Assembly: GCA_032716605.1 (NCBI GenBank)
Contig: CM064572.1
Span: 41,190,982 to 41,254,981, forward strand
DNA length: 64,000 nt
Reading direction: 5' to 3'
Origin: Paralithodes platypus
Taxonomy: Eukaryota > Arthropoda > Malacostraca > Decapoda > Lithodidae
Position numbers and translations under genes: made by a program. The notes under the pieces are model-generated. The model did not search any database, was not told the DNA's origin, and worked only from the letters and a program-made list of their open reading frames with translations. Below, in pieces: positions 56,133-64,000 of this stretch (position 1 is the first letter of the stretch; every line of letters starts with the position of its first letter).

Positions 56133-58443
56133 TGGGGTAATAGCGGGTATCGGCAAGTATGGTTCGTTCGCGTTGGCCCGCGATGGCGTGGACGGCCTTC
56201 AGTTGCCAGGGGGTCAATTTGGGCAGAGCTGCATGAAACTTTCCCCCAATTCCTGCCAAAGGAAACATGTGTCTACCAGCTGGTGAAATTTCAAATATGT
56301 AATTGACAGTATCTGTGATTTTTTCAGCATAGGTCACATCTTCGGGAAAGGTTACATTTCCTTTATTCCTGTTGGTCCTCTCATCGCGGTTCTTGGTGAA
56401 GGACTTGACGAAACTGATAAAATCCGGTAGACTGGTGGTGTGAGCCGAAACTATATCCACCACGTGCTGGGTTCTATTCTCTACTGTGTAAGGGGAGTAC
56501 GGAGAGGGGTTCCGGAGAGCGTTAGCACTGGGCATCCTTCCGTCCCATTTCCAGTTATCCCCCAAATATGAGTCGAGCAACTCGCGAGAACTTAGGGAAG
56601 AAACTTTCTCGGTGTAGTCTTTTCTCATTTCCTTGTCGAAAGAGGAAAATGGTTTAACTATGACCCTATATTTCGAATCCCCTAAAAATGCGGTCGACGT
56701 GGACGGCATAAGAATGTCCCAAACGTCAAAACCTCCTATTAGGAGATCCATGCCTTGGTTGAACAGGTTGCAGTCATCCTCTACGATTGCCGCCAGGTCC
56801 CTCTTAATCTTTTCGGAGGCAGTCAGGCCCGAATATTCAATCATGTGGCTCAAGGGCAAGTTACAGAAAGAGTGATCCCCGCTGTCTCTGAGAATTTCAA
56901 ACCGTGACGCGTCCAAATATTGGGCTCCCAGAGTCTTGCAACCCAGGTAAAACAAAACGCGACTCGTCAGTGCTCCGTCGTTGGCTACCCCTTCGGGCCA
57001 ACGAGTGCAACGCATTAACAGATGCCGCGTCATGACGTAAGCCAGGTTTAGTACAACCTCCACTTTATTGGGCGCAGACATCAACCTCAGAGTGTAGGCG
57101 ATGGGTTCATGGAGGTATTGTTCAGTTAACGTGTTAGCTGCCAGGTTCACGGCCCTTGAATCTAGAAGGTACTCGACAGTCACGGTACCGTCAACCAAGT
57201 CGTGGATGTCCCAGTCATCAGAGACATTGGTAATGTTCGCCGGTTCCGCTAGTTCGGAAGAGGAGGTCTTTACTAACGGGTGGTTGTAAAGAACGTTGGC
57301 CTCCAAAAGGGAATCAAATAATCTCCTGGCACAGTCTCAAAAACACTCGCCTTTTGGGAGAGTGATTCCCGCGGCATATCTGAACAGGCCTGTATCGACA
57401 ATGCCCCTCTTTAACCCTTTACGAGCGGCCTATGCGGTTTATTTATATGTACCGCCCAGCGGGGTGTTTTTAGCCAAAATAGGGCTGTTTACGTGATCAT
57501 TTTCATGCCTAAATAAGACCCAGAACGTAAAACAAGTATCTATCCCTGAAAGGGCATAAACAGAGCTTTCGAATGACACCATAACGATCCTTTTATGATG
57601 GCTAGTTTTCTTGCAATAACCGTGCAACGTGAGTGCAAAAAGCATGTAATTCGGTACTTTCCCCATACAATTCAGTATGTAGCGAGTGAGAGAGGGAGGA
57701 GGGAGCTGAGATTCGTGTCAGTAGGTTCGCCGCGGTGGTCTGGAGCAGTCATACACTCGCTAGTCTCCTGCCACCACTTGTCTCTCTCTCTCAGCAACAT
57801 TACGTGCTGAAATTGCCACTCGACCTATGTCGAGCGCCGCCACATAGTCCAGCTTTATTAAATACGACTTAAGTTGCGCCCCGACTTTTAGGGGTTAATC
57901 GTCTACCGCACCCTTCCTTCTCATCATAAATAGATCCGCAACATTTCCAAGCGGCGTTCATAAGAACCGCCAAGGTGTAAACCACGAGGTTGCCAGCACT
58001 GGCTCCCACGAATCTCATCTGACATCGACTCACGGTTCCTCCTACACCGCCTCTGCCATTAATAATCTCGCAAGAGGATGGCGAGGAAGAGGGAGAAGTG
58101 GCGGAGGAAGAGGAGGAGGAGGAGGAAGATAACTTTGGCCCTGACGTGAGACACAAAACATCCCTCAGTTTCTGAAAAGCGTCGGGCCTGTCCACCGAAT
58201 ATCCATTAATCTTGTGCCTCCATATCCTATTTCTGCATTGACGTCAATACCTATATCGTTCGAAAGGCGCTCCTCAAGCAGAGAGGTGATGCTATCCATA
58301 AAGTTGTAGAATGAAGCATCCATTATGGTGAATTGAGAAGGAGGGGGGCATTGGCTCTTCTTGTCATCGCCATTCTCACTTGTGTGTCTTCTCTTCCTTG
58401 TTTGAGGTACCTCTGAAGGATGATTCCTTCCATGATATGGCAT
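56110..58443 (-). pseudogene. Virus-like protein of about 615 residues, split by a TTAA MITE
   Basis: The ATG at 58441-58443 begins a basic N-terminus with a nuclear-localisation-like TRKRRH. A frame change near 58200 leads to the 57899-58195 segment with a long Ser run. A 480-bp MITE then interrupts it. The gene resumes at 57414 in the register expected after a TTAA-duplicating insertion (484 bp). One in-frame TGA at 57337-57339 follows, then 1.2 kb of open frame to the stop at 56110. So there are three kinds of damage: frameshift, insertion and nonsense. The 400-residue C-terminal part is conserved-looking and mixed helical, with no recognised domain. Confidence 0.6.
57411..57898. mobile_element. 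piggyBac-type MITE (480 bp) in a virus-like gene
   Basis: TTAA copies at 57411-57414 and 57895-57898 bound 480 bp, starting CCCTTTACGAGCGGCC and ending CGACTTTTAGGGG. It is close to identical over most of its length to 458-937, so the same family was active in host repeats and in this block in the recent past. Confidence 0.93.
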
Positions 58444-58528
58444 TTCTCAATTATTTGACGCCGTCAGAGTTCCACCACGAATTGTTGAGTTCGGAATAGA
58501 ACAGACTGGTGGTACATATTCTATTAGT

Positions 58529-58888
58529 TTATAGTTTTAACTCGCTTTCTGGTGTCGGGGGTCTGATTACACCACATTTAGCCTTACCCTCTATGTTATC
58601 TAACACCACGTGTCCCTGTATACGTTCACAGTCCGAAGTGCTGTTAATGGTATGCAGAATGCTCTCTATGACGGTTGAGGCCGCGTCCAGTGCCTCAGTT
58701 TCACGATTGCACCTGCCCACCAAAAATAACTTCTTTTCAGGTTTTAACTTTTTCAGCAGACAAATACATTTGCTAAATATCCTTTTACGAGTTTGCACCT
58801 GGCACTCGGAGTTTGTTCGAATAGGGGGTGAGCATTCTACAACCACAGAAACTATTGTGTCATCAAACAGTTCACTGGTCCCACCCAT
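58529..58888 (-). CDS. Virus-like protein of 119 residues, unknown, intact frame
   Basis: ATG at 58886-58888, stop at 58529. The sequence is mixed alpha/beta with six cysteines (VECSPPIRTNSECQV, CICLLKKLK) and a basic middle (KLKPEKKLFLVGRCNRE). No signal peptide or membrane segment. It sits between two minus-strand genes with short spacers. Function unknown. Confidence 0.5.
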   Translation of the reverse strand: MGGTSELFDDTIVSVVVECSPPIRTNSECQVQTRKRIFSKCICLLKKLKPEKKLFLVGRCNRETEALDAASTVIESILHTINSTSDCERIQGHVVLDNIEGKAKCGVIRPPTPESELKL

Positions 58889-59165
58889 TGCAAAAAGTAC
58901 AATATTGATTTGCCGCTTCGGGGTTGTATACGGCCCTGTATTGAGAGCCCTCGGTATCTCGTTTCATAACACCTTACACGATTTTTCCTATAAATAATTA
59001 CATCTATGTGGAAAGTTACAAACTGTATTTTATTTGGGAAAATGTACAAATAAGTATGAGACCTGTCGGTTAACCGACGGACCTCTCCACAATGGCAATA
59101 TCAAAGTTTGTTTTCCATTGTAACGATTGATCTTTTGATCAGTTGCCCATGGATATGACTTCAAG
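58889..59165. other. Intergenic spacer in the virus-like block
   Basis: AT-rich, with AATAAA-type words on the minus strand at about 59020-59035. A 65-codon minus frame crosses it but is not protein-like. It probably carries the promoter of the 58529-58888 gene. Confidence 0.4.
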
Positions 59166-59171
59166 TTTATT
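59166..59171 (-). terminator. AATAAA overlapping a stop codon
   Basis: The minus strand reads TTTTAAATAAAC, in which the final A of the TAA stop is the first A of AATAAA. Confidence 0.55.
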
Positions 59172-59782
59172 TAAAATATCGTGACCATTATTGTGTGTTG
59201 GAGAGTCGTTATCACAATATAATGGCTGACCAAATATTTGGTGACGAAGCGCCTGTTGCAGCCACGGCATTTCACCCCGTCGGGATACTTAGAAGCACCA
59301 TTAAAGGTTGTTGTGTGATTTAACCCAGAAGAGTTTTGAAGATTATCTTCATCTTCCGTATACGGGTTTTGAAGTTTATTTTCATCTCCTGGCAACGTCA
59401 AAGCATTTTTGATTAGGTCAAAGAAATGGTCGTTGGCAAGGCATGCCATGTCAGTGGCGGTCCCCAGTCCAATGTGTGTACAGAGGTGATACAGGTTCCT
59501 CATGAGATGCATCCAAAGTTTTTGATGGTTCGGAAGCGAGGAGGGGTTGTTGTTCGCCCGACGACCGTAGCCGATTTCTACAATTTCGAGGGTTATGACA
59601 AACACGACTGATAGGGCCACCAGCTTTGCCAGTTGAGACCTGACCAAATCTTCCATCCTCGTGGACATTGCTACTATCAGTGCATTCTCTATCGTGGCTT
59701 CAGGATCACGGTGGTTGTTGCCCCGTCTTCCTTCGCTCTTTCGTATCTCGCTCAGATACTTCTTCGAAATGTTTAAAACCAC
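59171..59782 (-). CDS. Virus-like membrane protein of up to 203 residues, unknown
   Basis: The frame opens 13 bp after the stop of the upstream gene. There is no ATG before 59668, so translation starts there (about 165 residues) or the true start has been lost. A hydrophobic segment (LVALSVVFVITLEIVEIGYG) about 20 residues long is a likely transmembrane helix. The C-terminal part has KCRGCNRRF followed by His residues. The stop TAA at 59171-59173 shares its last A with an AATAAA polyadenylation signal, a compact arrangement typical of large DNA viruses. Confidence 0.5.
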   Translation of the reverse strand: MVLNISKKYLSEIRKSEGRRGNNHRDPEATIENALIVAMSTRMEDLVRSQLAKLVALSVVFVITLEIVEIGYGRRANNNPSSLPNHQKLWMHLMRNLYHLCTHIGLGTATDMACLANDHFFDLIKNALTLPGDENKLQNPYTEDEDNLQNSSGLNHTTTFNGASKYPDGVKCRGCNRRFVTKYLVSHYIVITTLQHTIMVTIF

Positions 59783-61515
59783 AAATTTGCTTAATTAACT
59801 TAAGGTGGTTATACAGTTATCTCCCATGGCACAGGAAAGGTCACCCCTTACACTGTCGAACTGAATATCTTTCAGTAGATGGCTGTACGGCATGTTGGGC
59901 TTGTCGTAAATGAGTCGGGTGATGGCTTTCTGCAGGGCGTCCGCTATTAATTCTTTAAGCTTCTCTAATGTGTTAAAATCAACATCAACTATCACACAGG
60001 GTTTGTTTTTCGCACTCTTGGACATCGACGAGGAGTCTAGTTGGCTCACATACTTCTCTACAACTGAGACCGAGACTTCAACTATGGTGGTGAGTCCAGC
60101 GGCCAGTTGGGTCAAGATTTCTGTGTCCGCCCCAGCTGTGTTTGCTGTGGTCAGGACTTTCGACTTTCCTCTTTTTCCCTCTGCTCTTTCCCCTCGCTCG
60201 TCGGAGAGATTTACCCTAGACTGTAAAGTCTCTTGGTTCTTGTCTTGATCTCCAATATTAGGAAATAATATAAGGGACATGGCCGCGTCTGTTTTCATCG
60301 CTTCAGAATTGGCCAAGACAGATTTAGTGGCACTGTCCTTGTAAGCCTCTTCCAGTATTTTCTGCCATTTTAGAGCATCTGCCATCATTGTCCTTTGCTG
60401 TCCGCCGGTTTTCTCTCCCGCACAATCTTCCTGACGGTATAGTATGCTGGGTAACATTGAAGGACCATTCCCCTCGTATCTCTCACCGCCTCCATCACCG
60501 GCACCACCGCCCGAAGATAGGTCAATAATGGTCAGAATCCTACTTCTTATATCCGTTTGCTCTCCGAATGGAGAAACTTTATTGACGAAATCCTCATGGG
60601 TAACGTCCTCGTTCCCCTTTCCTTTTAGGTAAATTTTGAATAACTCTTTACAAACATTTTCTATCAGTCCTTTTCCGAACTCGGAGATGTTCGGCTTCAC
60701 GGCCGGTGCGGTCGCACACAACGTTCTCTGTTCCTTGTGGTTGTCTTCCCTTACGTGCTCGACCAGTTCCTTCTGTCCCAGAAACATGGACAGACTAACA
60801 ATTTTCACCGAACACCATTTCGAAGAAGGTAGCAACCCCAGGCGTAAAACTTCAGTTTCGTGTTTCAACACAAGAGAGGGGTTGAGGGCGTTCAGATACG
60901 TGAACAGATATTGCTTGTCAGTGTAGGGTTGCATCAGTGTTCTTGCAACATTGTCTCTCTCCTTTTCCAAATAATCTTCTAAAGGAACAATATTGCGCGG
61001 ATCATTGTCTCCGTTCTCCTCTTTCTCTTCGTCTTTAAGGATAATAATGTCAATCAAACTAGCCTTTGGATGGTGACCGGTTTGTTTTTGGATAAAAGCC
61101 GATTGGAATACCTCAGAAGTTCGCTGTAATGTCTACTTTCTACCATATTTCGGATTTTGTTGCCCAGTATACTGCTATCTCCAAAGAAGCCTCCCGATGT
61201 AGCCACTAGATCAATCACGTTAACGTTTTCTCTCTCAGTTGGCGACCTAGACGAGATTAGCCTTGCTCCACCTACATGAACAGAACCAGTTCCACCAACA
61301 GCAATATCTTCGTCGCCTTCATTACCTTGTTCTTCAATGGACATTTCATGATCATGATGACTCCCACTCTGCCTGTTACTATTGATTGTGTTTGACTTGA
61401 ATGGTGATAGTCCCTTGCCTGACTTACGTTCTTGTCCTCCTAAGATGGCCAAACCCACGAATCTTTGCTTGGCTATATGCCCTCCCGTTGTGAGAAAAGG
61501 TTGTTATCGTCTCTA

Positions 61516-62187
61516 TTAACCCGTTGAGCCCCGGCTAGTTATAATATTTTGTTCACCCCAGTCCCAAGCCATTTTCACTTCTTTTTTTTGTTTGCTAAAA
61601 TGGAAGACAAGGATGAGAAATGAAAAAAAAAAAAAAAAAATCACCTCGGACATTTTTTTTTTGGGGGGGGGGGAGCCTCAAAAAAAATTGTTGAGCCAAT
61701 ATGGAAGAGAATGGTGAGAAATGAAGACAAAAATAAAAAAATAATAATTTCGGTCATTTGGGGGGCGGGGGGGGGGGGTTTCAATAGTTCGTCTCCCCCG
61801 CATGACCACCCGCCCGGGAGCACTAGGGTAAAAACTGAGTATGGCATTGTACGGCATACATCCTAAGGAGTGTCTCACATAAATCTCAAGCCTCTAGCTC
61901 CCATACGACCGGAGTAATGAAGGTTCAAAGTGGCGGTGAACTAAGGGTGTAAACTATCCCCACTAAGCCCACCACCACCAGCCGCGCGGCTGTCTCGGCC
62001 CGCTCACACCTACTGGCCCGGCTCCCACACACACTACGGTACCTCCCCCTCCTATTCTCCCGCCATTTCCTACCTTACGAGCCACGTAAGTGTTTTTTAT
62101 ATGTCGGACGCACGTGATGCGTCGCTGGGAGTTGGTGATCAAACACTGCCGACGCAACACGTGCGACGCTGGGTCTCACAGGGTTAA
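61516..62187. mobile_element. TTAA element (664 bp) with CCCGTTGAGCCCC ends
   Basis: TTAA copies at 61516-61519 and 62184-62187 bound 664 bp. The ends CCCGTTGAGCCCCGGC and (complemented) CCCTGTGAGACCCAGC are imperfect inverted repeats. Poly(A), poly(G) and poly(T) runs lie at 61623-61680 and 61760-61780. An internal near-duplication, TTGAGCCAATATGGAAGAGAAT-like, occurs at about 61598 and 61690. There is no coding sequence. Confidence 0.75.
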
Positions 62188-62418
62188 CCCTCTCACTACC
62201 ATATGACGCAGAGGTTGCCAGATTAGCAATAATAAATATAGTTCTCTCACTCTTATAATTACCTCTCCAAAATTAGTTTTCTGCCCACAGCTAACTCAAA
62301 GACAACTGCAGAGGTTGAAGTAACTAAACTAAAGGTTTCTAAATACACCTGATGGTAACAAAGGCTTTAAAGTATCCCTAATAGGCTCAAAATTGCGTCG
62401 AGGACGTGAGAGGGTTAA
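62184..62418. mobile_element. TTAA element (227 bp) abutting the previous one
   Basis: TTAA copies at 62184-62187 and 62415-62418 bound 227 bp. The ends CCCTCTCACTACC and, complemented, CCCTCTCACGTCC are a clear inverted pair. It shares one TTAA with the 664-bp element, so one of them used the TTAA created by the other as its target. Confidence 0.85.
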
Positions 62419-63112
62419 CACACTGCGCTATCGCTAGGGAAGCACTTCGAGAAAAGCCTGGACATAAAACAGCTTGTTGTTCCAAAGCGTACATAGCGTT
62501 GACAAATCTCACGATTTTTAATAGTTTTTCTGGGTTTAAAGGTAAATGGACTAGGTCCATGGACCCCTGGGTAATTATTATATTGGATGCAACCTCTTCG
62601 TAAGCCAAAGTGGGATTAGCAACGGGATTCCACGCTTTCAGCTTCTGTAACGAGTGTGCCAGGACACTATTCTCCTCCATGCGTATCTTCGCGACGACAG
62701 CCTCTTTGCTCACTCCATTCACGTGGGTTGTATGTGACCTGTGCGGATCATTCGCCTCCATTAAACGCTCCAGTACACTAGTCGACGATCCTCTACCAGA
62801 TGTTTCTAATACGTGGGTATTTAGGAGGCTCAGAAGTAGTCTAAACTCCCTTCCGGGGAGGTCCCCTCTCCTTTTGTAAAAACGCTCGGACGCTTCAACA
62901 TACTTTATAATTTCGTCAAACACGTACAATGCCACCGCCGGAGTCATGCCCTCCAGTTGCGAAGTGACAAATGGACAGACGAAGTTTTGTAGTTCAATAG
63001 TAAAGTACCTGATGACCGAGAGAGGGTTACCGCGGTAGATGCATGAGTAACGCGAGGGAGGTCGATAAGAATTTCGCGAACTGCCTCTCGGGCGTTTTTC
63101 AAGATGGACACT

Positions 63113-63591
63113 TTATTCATCACCCTCGCATTTGCCCCCTTCTAACTCGAGATATATTGCGTTATCCAACGATGACTTGCTGCTAGGTTCATCCAAGAAT
63201 TTAGAGGCGATCTTGAATCTAGCCACTCCTCGAGAAACCGGAGTCCCCTTCTCGAATAAATTCACCGTTTCAGTTATAATTTTCAAAGCGTTAGTCACAT
63301 CCGCTTGTACAGTTCGCCAAAAGTGCGAACTCCCCCAACATCGGATGCTAGGGTCACCAAAAAATTAGCAAAAGCCTTATGAGCTTCTTCAGCAGACTTT
63401 AGCCAGACCTGAACACTTTTGCCGTTGCTGTCAGTAAGAGCGCAATTGCATTTTACAGAATCTACTGTGCTTCGTGTATTTTTCCTGGCCGGAGATCGCG
63501 TCTCTTTCATTGTTCTCGTCACCGCTGCTGTCGCCATAGTCGCTACTATTGTCGCTGCTGCTTCGTCTATTGCTGTTTCTTTTGGTTCCAT
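63113..63591 (-). pseudogene. Virus-like protein of about 158 residues, one frameshift
   Basis: The ATG at 63589-63591 starts an Ala/Thr-rich N-terminus followed by VKCNCALTDSNGKSVQVWLK and a helical stretch. The frame changes near 63300, and the second frame (63113-63298; NALKIITETVNLFEKG) ends with a TAA at 63113. The stop overlaps the ATG of the next gene in the arrangement ATGAATAA. A parallel minus-strand frame over 63430-63640 is rich in Ser/Asp and continuous with the gene to the right, so the true N-terminus may belong to a longer protein. Confidence 0.45.
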
Positions 63592-64000
63592 TATTTAGTA
63601 AAGTTTTGGGTCTACATACGCCTAATTCCTCATCGTCATCATTATTCGGTTTTCTTTTTCTCTTGGAGGGTAAATTATCTTTTTCGAGGTGCCCGGTTTT
63701 TGCATCTCTGTATTTTTGTTTGGTGTATCCTATAAGAAGGTTACCAATACTTGAACCTATGATCTTCCCTATATTCTCCTAGTAAGTGTCCGATCGGCGG
63801 CGCCTTTACTGTCTCGGTCGAGAAAGGCTCCTCCGATCGGACACTTACTAGGACTCGTGACGGGGTTCTTGTCGATGTCAGCAATGTCGCCAATGCTGGT
63901 TATTTGTCTTTTTCCCCCTGGATCGTCGAGGTCGTTGGGATTATCACTCGAGGCAAAGCAACGACGCAGACCTTGCTGGTAGACTAATCTTAGAGCAGCC
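63430..64000 (-). pseudogene. Partial virus-like gene running off the window
   Basis: From the window edge a minus-strand frame reads SSDNPNDLDDPGGKRQITSI to a TAG near 63772. A shifted frame continues with GKIIGSSIGNLLIGY, a nuclear-localisation-like LPSKRKRKPNN, an acidic DDDEE and a Ser/Asp-rich tail ending near 63433. The pieces fit one gene with a frameshift at about 63775, next to the inverted repeat. The start lies outside the window. Function unknown. Confidence 0.4.
63777..63853. repeat. Inverted repeat with 21-bp perfect arms
   Basis: Arms at 63777-63797 and 63833-63853 (core AGTAAGTGTCCGATCGG and its complement) are perfect complements with a 35-bp loop. The loop itself contains GCCTTT and AAAGGC. 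The hairpin lies in a minus-strand frame that stays open through it. Confidence 0.9.

Larger units (their letters stand above)
59795..63120 (-). pseudogene. Large virus-like protein of about 800 residues, split by two abutting TTAA elements
   Basis: An ATG at 63118-63120 starts MNKVSILKNAREAVREILID. A frame change near 63040 leads to the 62419-62947 segment (helical, SFERFYKRR-like and LLLSLLNTHVLE stretches). Two TTAA elements (61516-62418) interrupt it. Coding resumes at about 61500 and runs to 61058 with a Gly- and His/Glu-rich linker, then changes frame near 61057 into a 420-residue C-terminal part (59795-61057). That part has a Gly-rich loop, repeated Lys/Ser stretches and a final TTLS. 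None of the pieces after the first has its own ATG near its start, which favours one gene over four. The size suggests a structural protein, but that is not demonstrated. Confidence 0.5.

Noticed and set aside
58852..59049. A 65-codon minus-strand gene
   Set aside because: It overlaps the start of the better-supported 58529-58888 gene and has no protein-like features.
42936..64000. Maverick/Polinton or bracovirus identity for the block
   Set aside because: I see no protein-primed polymerase, FtsK-like ATPase, retroviral-type integrase or capsid gene in the window. Absence in 21 kb is not proof, but nothing supports it.

Overview
The window looks like gene-poor eukaryotic DNA, most likely from a decapod crustacean or another arthropod. 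The evidence is dense microsatellites, tRNA-derived SINEs, several LINE types, a BEL/Pao retrotransposon, a mariner-type MITE and many TTAA-flanked piggyBac-type elements. No intron-containing host gene is recognisable, and the species cannot be read from the sequence.

Layout. 0.3-3.8 kb is a LINE with a PHD-like finger, reverse transcriptase and restriction-like endonuclease (minus strand), split by a 480-bp TTAA element. 4-8.7 kb is microsatellites, SINE copies and TTAA elements. 8.8-10.6 kb is a single-exon, minus-strand repeat-protein gene of unknown role. 10.6-18 kb holds LINE tails, a (TA)n tract, a 1.8-kb LTR-like element flanked by 4-bp repeats and a mariner MITE with perfect 27-bp ends. 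18-23.6 kb is a decayed endonuclease-type LINE with a younger CR1/L2-like LINE nested in its RT. 23.6-27.7 kb has no gene. 27.77-35.71 kb is a complete but broken BEL/Pao element with both LTRs, a TCTAG target duplication and two TTAA elements inside it. 36-39.7 kb is SINE and LINE debris. 39.76-42.9 kb is a decayed piggyBac transposon.

From about 42.93 kb to the window end the character changes. Intronless ORFs are packed almost end to end, with short or overlapping spacers, compact AATAAA signals, a RING-H2 protein, an ankyrin-like protein, acidic and low-complexity tails and in-frame coding minisatellites. I read this as an integrated, decaying copy of a large double-stranded DNA virus. 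A nimavirus-like (white-spot-virus-like) endogenous element is the best guess from setting and style, but I recognised no hallmark gene. Almost every gene carries one or a few frameshifts or stops. Three are split by insertions: a 480-bp TTAA element, a pair of abutting TTAA elements, and a 1.8-kb LTR-like element of the same family as the one at 14.5 kb. In two of these, removing the insertion with one target copy puts the flanking viral frames back in register.

The common thread is a TTAA-specific MITE complex that hit a LINE, a BEL element (gag and LTR) and the virus-like block. Paired LTRs and interrupted reading frames give relative dates: BEL insertion before LTR MITE, and virus integration before the MITE and solo-LTR insertions.
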